Assembly: GCA_009841255.1 (NCBI GenBank)
Contig: VXMD01000082.1
Location: 162,479 to 226,478, forward strand
DNA: 64,000 nt
Origin: Candidatus Poribacteria bacterium
GTDB taxonomy: Bacteria; Poribacteria; WGA-4E; WGA-3G
Direction of reading: 5' to 3'
This document shows positions 1 to 7,686 of the stretch, in pieces. A model generated the notes under the pieces. The model was not told the DNA's origin. It did not search any database and saw only the letters and a program-made list of their open reading frames with translations. The position numbers and the translations under genes are program-made. Each line of letters opens with the position of its first letter. The stretch's first letter is position 1.

Positions 1-726
1 GTCAATCACTTGCGCTTCAAGGATTTCGCGAACCTCCCATATTGTGCGGTCGCGCTCCCCCGTGGCGAGTGGGACAGGGACGGATTCCCGAATTTTACGC
101 ATCACTTCGATATTGCCCGGAACCCATGCCTCTTCTAAAAAGAGTAGGTCATCTGGCTGGAGATAACTCGCGAATTGCTTGACAATCGGCGGGGGTAGGC
201 AACTATGCGCGTCAAACATCACCGCGCCATCGGAACCGACCTGTTCCCGTGCATCGCGCACGCGCTGGACAAGATCGGCAATTTCATCAGGGGTGCCAGC
301 AAACGGCTTGGAACCTCCCGGTCCGGTCTTAATCGCTTTCGGACTCGGATATTTCCAAATTTTATCACGACATGGACCCCCGAGCAAACGATAGACCGGC
401 ACTTCCCAGAGCTTCCCAGCAATATCCCAGAGTGCCATATCAATAGCGGAGATGGTATGCACCATCAAACCGCCACCTCGGATGTTGCGATGTGCGCGGA
501 ACAACCGCTGCCAATGATGCTCAATCCGCGTCGGGTTTTCCCCGATAATCAGTTCGGACAAGGAACGCGCTAACGCACAGGTGACGGTCGTCTCCATATT
601 ATTGATCTCACCCCATCCCGTAACACCCATGTTCGTTTCAATCTTGACGTAGGCTTTCACACCCATCGGAAAAGCCTCAAGGTTCTTCACTCGAATCTGC
701 GAACCTTTATCTTCATAATCTGCCAT
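1..726 (-). CDS. Enolase-superfamily (mandelate racemase/muconate lactonizing) dehydratase, partial
   Basis: The reading frame is open from the ATG at 726 down to the window edge, so only the first 242 residues are present. The N-terminal capping domain is followed by the start of the TIM barrel. The metal-ligand pattern of the superfamily is visible: Asp172 in FDAH, Glu198/199 in LFLEEA and Glu224 in ATGER. The ATGER segment resembles galactonate/mannonate-type sugar acid dehydratases. The likely role is dehydration of a sugar acid in the cytoplasm; the substrate cannot be read from this fragment. The start is directly preceded by the tail of an intergenic repeat (GAAGGAAAAATTAAAA then ATG), which also gives the only Shine-Dalgarno-like sequence. 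The nearby Gfo/Idh/MocA oxidoreductase fits a carbohydrate-catabolic setting. Confidence 0.85.
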   Translation of the reverse strand, partial: MADYEDKGSQIRVKNLEAFPMGVKAYVKIETNMGVTGWGEINNMETTVTCALARSLSELIIGENPTRIEHHWQRLFRAHRNIRGGGLMVHTISAIDMALWDIAGKLWEVPVYRLLGGPCRDKIWKYPSPKAIKTGPGGSKPFAGTPDEIADLVQRVRDAREQVGSDGAVMFDAHSCLPPPIVKQFASYLQPDDLLFLEEAWVPGNIEVMRKIRESVPVPLATGERDRTIWEVREILEAQVID

Positions 727-836
727 TTTTAATTTTTCCTTCGATAAAGTGTACTTCTGAGAATCCGCCTGCGTGTTTTTGCTTGGGGTCTTTGCTTGGG
801 CGTTTCTGCGTATTTCTGCGTATTGTTGCAGGCTAC
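727..836 (-). repeat. Tail-type intergenic repeat, type A copy abutting a start codon
   Basis: Read on the minus strand, the copy starts with GTAGCCTGCAACAATACGC, runs to a CGCAGGCGGA arm and ends GAAGGAAAAATTAAAA directly before the ATG at 726. The GCCTGC and GCAGGC arms can pair. The remaining 837-1005 has no gene that I can support. Confidence 0.8.
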
Positions 837-1005
837 ATTGGATCGTAGAAATGTGTATCAACCCTATACTGCTTTCTATAGTTTGCAACGTCTGTGAAAG
901 TTTGTCAAGATTTTAGGGAGATTCCGTTCTTCAAGAGGCTTGCCAGTAGGCTCTTCACACCCCGTCCTTGGGACATTTTAGCAGAATGCACTTCAGGGTA
1001 CGTCC

Positions 1006-1713
1006 TTAAAATTGTTTTAAGTTTCCCCATACTGTTGCGAGTTTCGCGTGGGGCGTTACGGACAATCCACCTTTATCTGGAATACGGGGTCCCGTGATCT
1101 TAAAATTATCAAATCTCGCTGTGTAATTCGCGATCCCTAACCCAACTCTACCGGCAGGAAAGTCAGGGAATCCATGGAGGGGTTCTAAAGTTATCGGATC
1201 CAGAACCCGCTTCCCATTTATCCAGAAGGTCAACTGGTTTCCATGCACGCTCAATTTGAAGGTTGACCATTTCCGTAATCTCAATAAGGGGTGAGGTTCT
1301 CGAGCGTAAACCAAAAACGCTCTGCCATGCAAATCACCACCAAAACATTCCGCCACGGGTGCTGCTTGATCTGAGCTCTCAATTCCACATACCACACCCC
1401 ATGTCCCTTCAATCCGAGCAGCAATTGCAACGTTCCCAGGTCCGTGTTTCCCAAGTGGTTTAACATCAAATTCAATTTCATAATCTCGCCACGTCTCTTC
1501 TCCAATTGTTAGTAAACGAGTTATGGTTCCAGCATTACTTATTCCCTGAAGTTCACCATCAATAATCTCCCAAGAACCGGGATCATCAAAACCGAACATC
1601 ACCAATGGTTGCCAATCGACAAGTTCCCCGTTATCAAAAGTATCCAGAAATGTCCCCGCCAAAGCGGAGAAAGCGAAAAAAAATATCCCTAACCCGATGA
1701 ACACTAATTTCAT
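1006..1713 (-). CDS. Secreted laminin-G/DUF1080-like beta-sandwich protein
   Basis: The start is set at 1713, where GGAGG lies eight bases upstream of the ATG and a hydrophobic signal peptide (KLVFIGLGIFFFAFSALA) begins. The product is 235 residues. The mature part has the pattern of concanavalin-like 3-keto-disaccharide hydrolase/DUF1080 domains: an early FxDxFDNGEL, a central WRDYEIEFDVKP strand, a WSTFKLSVHGNQLTFWINGKRV strand pair and a late ARFDNFKI strand. It is probably exported and binds or cleaves a glycan. Catalytic residues cannot be assigned with confidence. The C-terminus ends in a short SVTPHAKLATVWGNLK-type tail beyond the sandwich. It is a monocistronic minus-strand gene. Confidence 0.7.
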   Translation of the reverse strand: MKLVFIGLGIFFFAFSALAGTFLDTFDNGELVDWQPLVMFGFDDPGSWEIIDGELQGISNAGTITRLLTIGEETWRDYEIEFDVKPLGKHGPGNVAIAARIEGTWGVVCGIESSDQAAPVAECFGGDLHGRAFLVYAREPHPLLRLRKWSTFKLSVHGNQLTFWINGKRVLDPITLEPLHGFPDFPAGRVGLGIANYTARFDNFKITGPRIPDKGGLSVTPHAKLATVWGNLKQF

Positions 1714-1895
1714 TATAATTACCTCCAGAAAATTTACCAAAGTTCACCTAACCAACACTCGGTAACTTTGCATCTCGTGTGATACACACCTACCTAAAGA
1801 AAGCCAAAACCACCAAGAGACATTGGAATCCTTTTATAATTAAAGATATGTTGTTGAAACGGAAAAGGTGCATAACTTTGAAAAAATAACATAAA

Positions 1896-1962
1896 TCAGA
1901 TATACGGAAAGGAACGCCATAGTCCAATCCCATACGCCTTAACCGCAAGGAAAATTAGAAAA
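1896..1962 (+). repeat. Partial tail-type intergenic repeat upstream of the Gfo/Idh gene
   Basis: GATATACGGAAAGGAACGCC followed by AACCGCAAGGAAAATTAG matches the 3' half of the repeat family. The tail here is about 60 bases from the next start codon, so it does not abut the gene. The rest of 1714-2023 shows no gene. Confidence 0.55.
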
Positions 1963-2023
1963 TCATTGACCGAAAGGGTAAAAATTGATAGAATCCTTGC
2001 TAATACAGAAGGAGGCTAAACAG

Positions 2024-3091
2024 ATGGCAAATCAGACATATCGAGTTGGAATCATCGGCTGCGGCGGAATGGGTAGATCTCATTCCAGAGCATGGACCGC
2101 ACAGCCCAAAGCGCAAGTTGTCGCAGCAATGGACATCTATGAAGAAGCGGCGCAACGCGTCTCGGACGAATACGATGTCCCCGCTATCTATACCGACGTT
2201 GATGAAATGTTGGCAAAAGAGGATTTGGACATCGTCAGCATCACAACGTGGCAGGGACCGCGGGCGGAAGCTACCGTCGCAGCGGCGAAAGCAGGTGTGA
2301 AAGGTATTATCGGCGAGAAACCGATGGCAGCCTCACTTGGACAAGCCGACGCTATGCTCGCCGCCTGTGAAGAGAACGATGTCAAACTTATCATCGGCCA
2401 CCAAGGTAGATACGCGCCCGCAAATATCGAAACCCGTCGGCTTGTCGCCGCAGGAGCGATCGGTGAACCGACAACCGTCCACCACAGCGCAAAAAGGCAC
2501 GCAGGACTGCTGAACACAGGCACACACGCCATTGATGGCTGGCGTTTCATTCTGTCCGATCCCGAAACGCTCTGGGTCATTGGACAGACCGCTCGGACGA
2601 CCGATCGGTGGGAACGCCGCACAATCTGTGAGGACCTCTGTATGGGCTTAGTCTGCTTTGAAGGCGGGGCACGTGGCATCTACGAAGGTGATCTGCCCGA
2701 ACCGTCAGTCTCCCACCCCAAAATCGCTGGAACAGAGGGGCAAATTCGCAATGGATCTGACGGCACACTTCTGCTCCAAAACGGGGACGCGAAGGGCTGG
2801 CAAACCATTACACCACCCCCACAAACAAAAAATCAGTACGATGAATTCATCGAGTGGATTGAGGGTGAAATCCCTGACCATCGCGGCAGTGGCGTTCAGG
2901 CACGCTATACGCTTGAAATCATGATGGCTATCTATGAATCCTTGCGTATCAAGGACGTCGTCCACATGCCGATGGAAACCAAGGAACTACCGTTGGAACT
3001 CATGGTTAACGACGGCACGCTTCCCGTCTTAGTAGAGGGAAAATACGATTTGCGAAGACCTTTCGATGGGCAGACGTGGAAAAAGCCTTAA
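2024..3091 (+). CDS. Gfo/Idh/MocA family oxidoreductase
   Basis: The product is a 355-residue NAD(P)-dependent oxidoreductase. A Rossmann dinucleotide motif opens the protein (VGIIGCGGMGRSH). The family's EKP motif (IGEKPMA) follows near residue 97, and a C-terminal alpha/beta substrate domain completes it. The start at 2024 is chosen because AGGAGG lies ten bases upstream; an in-frame ATG at 1985 lacks this site. The enzyme probably oxidises or reduces a sugar, inositol or related polyol in the cytoplasm. The substrate is unknown. It stands alone between two repeats. Confidence 0.88.
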   Translation: MANQTYRVGIIGCGGMGRSHSRAWTAQPKAQVVAAMDIYEEAAQRVSDEYDVPAIYTDVDEMLAKEDLDIVSITTWQGPRAEATVAAAKAGVKGIIGEKPMAASLGQADAMLAACEENDVKLIIGHQGRYAPANIETRRLVAAGAIGEPTTVHHSAKRHAGLLNTGTHAIDGWRFILSDPETLWVIGQTARTTDRWERRTICEDLCMGLVCFEGGARGIYEGDLPEPSVSHPKIAGTEGQIRNGSDGTLLLQNGDAKGWQTITPPPQTKNQYDEFIEWIEGEIPDHRGSGVQARYTLEIMMAIYESLRIKDVVHMPMETKELPLELMVNDGTLPVLVEGKYDLRRPFDGQTWKKP

Positions 3092-3095
3092 GGGT

Positions 3096-3230
3096 TATCA
3101 GTTATCGGTTCGCATTGCTACGCAATGCTTTCAGTTTTCAGTTAAGAGGTTTTCGTTTAACGAATCTTTCTTGTAACCGACAGCCGACTACTGAAAGGAT
3201 TTTCGCAGAAAATCCGTACTGATAACCATT
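3096..3230. repeat. Degenerate TTATCAG/TTATCGG repeat block
   Basis: The block contains GTTATCAGTTATCGG, a CATTGCTACGCAATG hairpin, AAGAGGTTTTCGTTTAACGA and a closing CTGATAACC. The same short words recur in most spacers of this window and inside several genes. Confidence 0.65.
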
Positions 3231-3247
3231 AAAAAAGGAGAAGATGG

Positions 3248-3715
3248 ATGGCAAAGCAGGGCAGACGCTCATTTTTGGAGATCGCGACGGCGTTTATGGG
3301 TGGAGTGCTAAGCCTCGCTGCTGGTATCCCACTCATCGGTTTTGCAATTTCGCCTGCCTTTAAAAAAGGGGAGTCGAAATGGGTGGACTTGGGCCTCACT
3401 GACCGGCTCAAAAACAGCCATTTTAAAAAGGTAGACTATACCTTCACTGCAAAAGACGGCTGGGTCAAAGCGACGAAAAAACGCTCTGTCTATGTAACTG
3501 ACGCAGGTAACGGAGAGTGGAACGTCTTTTTGCGAACGTGTTCACACCTCGGTTGCCTCGTCCGATGGGATGAACAGAAGGAATCTTTCCTCTGTCCGTG
3601 CCACGGTGCAGTGTTCGACCAGAACGGAATCGTTGTTGCCGGACCGCCACCACGTCCCTTGCAGAAACTCCAAACGAAAGTTGAAGCGGGGATTTTATAC
3701 GTGAAGGAGACTTAA
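3248..3715 (+). CDS. qcrA: Rieske iron-sulfur protein of a cytochrome bc complex
   Basis: The 155-residue protein starts with a twin-arginine-type signal anchor (GRRSFLEIATAF and a hydrophobic helix to about residue 36). The two cluster-binding motifs of Rieske proteins are intact: CSHLGC and CPCHGAVFD, followed by the GPPPRPL proline loop. It would carry a [2Fe-2S] cluster at the outer face of the inner membrane and pass electrons from quinol to a c-type cytochrome. AAGGAG precedes the start. The stop overlaps the cytochrome b start (TAATG), so the two genes are translationally coupled. No cytochrome c1 gene follows. Confidence 0.95.
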   Translation: MAKQGRRSFLEIATAFMGGVLSLAAGIPLIGFAISPAFKKGESKWVDLGLTDRLKNSHFKKVDYTFTAKDGWVKATKKRSVYVTDAGNGEWNVFLRTCSHLGCLVRWDEQKESFLCPCHGAVFDQNGIVVAGPPPRPLQKLQTKVEAGILYVKET

Positions 3716-4944
3716 TGCGGCAATTTCTCAACGAGCGTCTCCCGTTAGCGGAGGTCTCCGCACATCTACGCAAACCTCTGCCGAAACACATCAACCTACT
3801 TTTTTCACTCGGCAGCTTGGCGATGTTCCTACTCCTGCTTCAGGCAGCCACAGGTGCCTTTCTGGCGTTATACTATTCGCCTTCACCGGAACACGCCCAT
3901 AACGCGGTAACGTATATCAGCGAAGAGGTCCCCTTTGGGGCATTTGTGCGTGGCTTGCACCATTGGGGTGCAAGTGCGATGGTCATCATCGTTTTTCTGC
4001 ATCTGCTTCGGGTCGTCATTTACAGTTCATACAAAGCCCCACGTGAATTGACATGGATCGTCGGGGTTCTTTTACTACTGGTTGTACTCGGCTTCGGATT
4101 CACCGGTTATCTCCTTCCGTGGGACGAGAAAGCGTATTGGGCGACGGTTGTCGGTGTCGAAATCGCCAGCACTGCCCCCATATTAGGCGATTTTGTCGCG
4201 AAGGTCTTGCGCGGCGGAACGGAGATAGGTGCGGTGACACTGTCTCGGTTTTACGCGCTCCACACAATCTGGTTGCCGTGGGTGACTTTTGGTCTGGTCG
4301 GTGTGCATCTCTTCTTCGTCCGCTACTACGGTTCTTCAGGCAAGACACAGAACACGCCAGAAGAGATGAAGATGGGAAAACCGTTCTATCCGGATCAGGT
4401 CTTTGAAGACGTCGTTGGGATGCTCATCCTCTTTATAGTCCTGGCAGCCGTTGCGCTGTTCGTGCCTGTCCCACTCGAAGATGTCGCCGATCCGACGAAT
4501 GCGAACTACGATCCGCGACCGGAATGGTATTTCCTATTCCTGTTTCAACTGCTGAAGTATTTCCAAGGTCCTCTCGAAATCGTTGGAACCTTTGTAATCC
4601 CGACGGTTGGTATGGTGCTACTGCTATTCCTCCCATTTTTAGACAGAAGTGAGCGCACTGTCCTCTGGAAACGCCCCGTTGCATTGACGGTCACAACTGT
4701 CTGTGTCGCGGGAGTTGTCGGGTTAACGATCCTCGGTGCGAGTTCTCCGAAACTTGAAACGACGGATGCCACCACCGTCCAAGAGGCACCACAACCCGCA
4801 GAGGAAGTCCAAAAGTCTGCCACATCAGATACAGAAGAAGGAGAAGAGGTTTTCGATTTCCAACTTACGGAAGAAGAAATTGAGGGAACAGAAGAAGAGG
4901 AAGAGGTCTTTGACTTTCAACTAACAGAAGAAGAATTGCAATAG
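3715..4944 (+). CDS. qcrB: Cytochrome b, fused b6/subunit IV form
   Basis: The 409-residue membrane protein carries quinol oxidation and heme b. Both heme histidine pairs are visible: LHHWGAS...FLHLLR with 13 residues between ligands, and LHTIW...VGVHLF with 14 between ligands, the spacing typical of b6-type rather than mitochondrial cytochrome b. A PEWY motif (DPRPEWYFL) marks the Qo site in the C-terminal part, so both halves are fused. After the last helix comes a charged cytoplasmic tail with two copies of EEVFDFQLTEEE. The gene overlaps the Rieske gene by one base. The partner cytochrome c is not in the window. Confidence 0.95.
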   Translation: MRQFLNERLPLAEVSAHLRKPLPKHINLLFSLGSLAMFLLLLQAATGAFLALYYSPSPEHAHNAVTYISEEVPFGAFVRGLHHWGASAMVIIVFLHLLRVVIYSSYKAPRELTWIVGVLLLLVVLGFGFTGYLLPWDEKAYWATVVGVEIASTAPILGDFVAKVLRGGTEIGAVTLSRFYALHTIWLPWVTFGLVGVHLFFVRYYGSSGKTQNTPEEMKMGKPFYPDQVFEDVVGMLILFIVLAAVALFVPVPLEDVADPTNANYDPRPEWYFLFLFQLLKYFQGPLEIVGTFVIPTVGMVLLLFLPFLDRSERTVLWKRPVALTVTTVCVAGVVGLTILGASSPKLETTDATTVQEAPQPAEEVQKSATSDTEEGEEVFDFQLTEEEIEGTEEEEEVFDFQLTEEELQ

Positions 4945-5027
4945 TGGGTCTCGGAGTGACTTACATCTGAAAACACAAGTTGAATGCCATAGAGACGTTG
5001 CGTACTTGCTGATTTTGAGGAGGGACG

Positions 5028-5852
5028 CTATCTATCAAACATCTGCTCGGCAGCGCGGATCTGTTCCTCAAGATAAGGGATCCCCTCAGCACGCTTTAAG
5101 AAAATCTCCAGATAACGACGCATCATGAGCGGATCGTCATTTTTTTCATACGCTTGCGCAAGACGATAATAGGCTTCTGCATCGCTGTCATCAAGGGATA
5201 AGCCTTTTTCATAGGATTGGATGGCGCGCAGAAATTCTCCGTTCTCCTCGTAAGCGAGACCGAGATTAAAATAGGTATCAGCGTCTCCCGCCTCTATTTC
5301 GAGGGCAGCCTCGTAGTTTTGAATAGCCTCCTGATACATTTCGCGGCCGAGGTAGGCACTCGCCATATTGTAGTAGGCATCGGCAAAAGTTGGCTCTGTC
5401 TCAATTGCGCTTTGAAAGGCGGCAAGCGCCTCCTCGAACTGGTCTGTCATGTCGTAAGCATAACCGAGATTGTTGTAGAAGGCGGGGTTTCCAGGCGATA
5501 ACTCAAGCGCAGTGTCGAACGTCTCAATCGCAAGTACAAACAAACCGAGATCGGCGTAAACCAAACCGAGGTTGTTATAGGCGTGATGATGCTGATCATC
5601 AAGCGCAATGGCGTTTTGAAAAGACTCCATAGCATTCTCGTATTCACCGAGTTCACGATAGGCTATGCCGAGTTGAATATACCCTTCCGCATCTGTCGGA
5701 TTGAGTGCCTGTCCCATTCTGAGCCTTAACACATCACGTTGAAGCTCGCGCTGCTGTTGCTGCGTTTGATCGGAAGGATTACATCCGGACAGTAAACAGG
5801 TTAAGAGCCCTATTACGACAAAATACCTAACGTTTTTTAATTTATGTGCCAC
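5028..5852 (-). CDS. TPR-repeat lipoprotein
   Basis: A lipobox signal peptide (VVIGLLTCLLSGC) near residue 24 predicts a lipid-anchored envelope protein. The rest is a row of about six tetratricopeptide repeats, with recurring AYNNLGLVYADLG, AFYNNLGYAYDM and ADTYFNLGLAYEENG units. TPR arrays serve as docking surfaces for protein complexes; no partner can be named from the neighbours. The start is GTG at 5852, with AGGA just upstream. The upstream sequence is a CTGCCC/GGGCAG hairpin only 4 bases from the start. The gene converges with the cytochrome b gene. Confidence 0.85.
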   Translation of the reverse strand: MAHKLKNVRYFVVIGLLTCLLSGCNPSDQTQQQQRELQRDVLRLRMGQALNPTDAEGYIQLGIAYRELGEYENAMESFQNAIALDDQHHHAYNNLGLVYADLGLFVLAIETFDTALELSPGNPAFYNNLGYAYDMTDQFEEALAAFQSAIETEPTFADAYYNMASAYLGREMYQEAIQNYEAALEIEAGDADTYFNLGLAYEENGEFLRAIQSYEKGLSLDDSDAEAYYRLAQAYEKNDDPLMMRRYLEIFLKRAEGIPYLEEQIRAAEQMFDR

Positions 5853-5856
5853 TGTC

Positions 5857-5881
5857 CTGCCCTCCCTTACATTTCGGGCAG
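5857..5881. repeat. CTGCCC..GGGCAG hairpin upstream of a start codon
   Basis: CTGCCC and GGGCAG arms enclose a TCCCTTACATTTC loop. Related hairpins lie at 12017-12043 and 37657-37681, each 4-22 bases upstream of a minus-strand start codon. Confidence 0.6.
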
Positions 5882-5962
5882 ATTTTCGGTGAACGCACGA
5901 CTGAAATAAGGATATGTATGATTTTTTAAGAGGTGCTTCACATTCTTCATAACATCAAAAAC

Positions 5963-6050
5963 GTAAGCCTGCAACAACGGCGCAGGCGACTCATGGAAAT
6001 AGAACGCCAAAGCTCAAACTCACGTCATTTAACCGCAAGGAATAATTAAA
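5963..6050 (+). repeat. Tail-type intergenic repeat, type A copy abutting a start codon
   Basis: GTAAGCCTGCAACAACGGCG with a GCAGGC arm opens the copy, and AACCGCAAGGAATAATTAAA closes it two bases before the ATG at 6053. AAGG is the only Shine-Dalgarno-like sequence for that gene. Confidence 0.8.
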
Positions 6051-6052
6051 AT

Positions 6053-6886
6053 ATGATTATTGATACACATACACATTTCTACGATCCAACGCGCCCCGAA
6101 GGCGTACCCTGGCCGAATCCAGATGACGATGTGCTTTACCGAAAGGTGATGCCTGAAGACTACAAAGCACTCGCAGTCCCCGAAGGTGCGACAGGCACTG
6201 TCGTCGTCGAGGCGAGCAAATGGCTTGAGGACAATCAATGGATTCTGGACCTCGCCGCAGATGAACCTTTCATTGTAGGGTTTGTTGGGCATTTAGAACC
6301 CGACGATTCGGATTTTGAAGCGTCTTTGGCAAGGTTTTCCGCGAACCCACTCTTTCGCGGGATACGCCTCGGTGGTGGACATCTACGCGCCATCGGTGAC
6401 GACACATTTTTAGCCAATATTGAGAAATTAGCCGCAAACGAACTCGCCTTGGATCTATTGATTAACCCTGAGATGTTATCAACACTGCCCACCTTGGTTG
6501 AACATACGCCCGAGATGCACATTGTGATCAATCACATCGCAGGCGCGCGAATATCAGAGGAACCCCCCGATCCGGGTTGGGTTTCCGCCATCCACGAAGT
6601 CGCTCGCTACCCGAACATCTATTGCAAAGTATCTGGACTCGCAGAACACACAGGGCAAATTCCCGCGCCGACAGATGTCACCTATTACACCCCAACGATA
6701 GACGTCTTATGGGATGCATTTGGCGAGGATCGGCTTATCTACGGGAGTAATTGGCCCGTATCCGAACGTTTTGCGCCCTACAACGTCGTGCAACAGATAG
6801 TGAACGACTACTTCAGTGCGAAAGGTGATGCAGTCAAAGCAAAATTCTTCTATCAGAACGCCCAGACAGCGTATCGACTTAAATAG
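6053..6886 (+). CDS. Amidohydrolase-2 family metal-dependent hydrolase
   Basis: The 277-residue protein begins with the IDTHTHFYDP motif of amidohydrolase-2 TIM barrels, which supplies two metal-binding histidines. INHIAGA near residue 160 gives a further histidine, and YGSNWPVSE near the C-terminus carries the equivalent of the conserved SDWP segment. This arrangement resembles lactonases such as L-fuconolactonase and 2-pyrone-4,6-dicarboxylate hydrolase. It probably opens a sugar lactone in the cytoplasm, which would suit the sugar-acid dehydratase at the left edge. The substrate is not certain. The start codon sits two bases after a repeat tail. Confidence 0.88.
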   Translation: MIIDTHTHFYDPTRPEGVPWPNPDDDVLYRKVMPEDYKALAVPEGATGTVVVEASKWLEDNQWILDLAADEPFIVGFVGHLEPDDSDFEASLARFSANPLFRGIRLGGGHLRAIGDDTFLANIEKLAANELALDLLINPEMLSTLPTLVEHTPEMHIVINHIAGARISEEPPDPGWVSAIHEVARYPNIYCKVSGLAEHTGQIPAPTDVTYYTPTIDVLWDAFGEDRLIYGSNWPVSERFAPYNVVQQIVNDYFSAKGDAVKAKFFYQNAQTAYRLK

Positions 6887-7027
6887 TTATCAGTTTTTAA
6901 TGGTTGTTGATTTGTAGGGGTTGGGTAACCCAACCCTTACGAGGCATCTGTTAAACGATAACCTCTTAACTTATAACTTATAACCACTAATAACCGAAAG
7001 TGAGCGCAGCGAACGTACTGATAACCA
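6887..7027. repeat. TTATCAG-type repeat block containing a palindrome
   Basis: The spacer between convergent genes holds TTATCAGTTTTTAATGG words, a palindrome GGGTTGGG-TAA-CCCAACCC at 6918-6936 with GTA/TAC flanks, and a closing TACTGATAACC. The palindrome is of the kind found inside ispH and gyrB. Confidence 0.65.
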
Positions 7028-7597
7028 TTAAGCTACCCAGCGGATAAACTCACCTGCGGGTTGTCGTTTCGGAGCACCGACGTCGGCGGGATACCCCGTA
7101 TAGAAAAAGCCGATGATGTACTCTTGGGACGAATCAATTCCGAGCAACTCATACGTCTGTTCTTCGAGCGTAATCCTACCGGTGCTCCACTGCATACCGA
7201 CCCCGGCATCCCATGCCGCGAGCTGAACGTTCTGCACTGCACAGCAGGCAGCGGCATAATCTTCCCGTCGACGTTGCTCATCACCCTCCTGTATGCACGA
7301 AACGGCGATAATCGTCGGCTTGGACATGAATTTCTCGTAAGCCAGTTCACCGATTTTTGCGAGATTTTCGGCATCAACGTGGTCGGGTGTATCCTCAATC
7401 TTAATCTCGCGGTAGCGGTCTGCGAGGATTAGTTTTGTTTTTTCACCGATCACGATGAAACGCCACGGCTCGGTGACATGGTGGTTGGGTGCCCATATCC
7501 CAAAACTGAAAACCTGTTCGATGACATCGTTGGGTATCGGTTCCGGTTTGAACTTAAAAATGGTGCGTCGTGAAAGAATCGCGTCTTTAACATCCAT
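7028..7597 (-). CDS. Nitroreductase-family flavoprotein
   Basis: The 189-residue protein matches the FMN-dependent nitroreductase fold. The N-terminal ILSRRTIFKFKPEPIP segment supplies the FMN-phosphate arginines, followed by WAPNHHVTEPWRF. A C-terminal IGFFYTGYP segment ends the fold. Such enzymes reduce quinones, nitro groups or related acceptors with NAD(P)H; the substrate is unknown. AAGGAGGG lies seven bases upstream of the ATG at 7597. It converges with the amidohydrolase gene and is otherwise isolated. Confidence 0.9.
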   Translation of the reverse strand: MDVKDAILSRRTIFKFKPEPIPNDVIEQVFSFGIWAPNHHVTEPWRFIVIGEKTKLILADRYREIKIEDTPDHVDAENLAKIGELAYEKFMSKPTIIAVSCIQEGDEQRRREDYAAACCAVQNVQLAAWDAGVGMQWSTGRITLEEQTYELLGIDSSQEYIIGFFYTGYPADVGAPKRQPAGEFIRWVA

Positions 7598-7686
7598 AAG
7601 TGAATCCCTCCTTATGGGATTTAATTATACCCTACTGATTAGTTAATTGCAAGATATCGGTTTCCTCACAATTTGACAACTCTGCA

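Noticed and set aside
4545..4823. Antisense open frame within the cytochrome b gene
   Set aside because: The sense strand encodes a complete conserved protein; the antisense frame has no ribosome site or recognisable motif.
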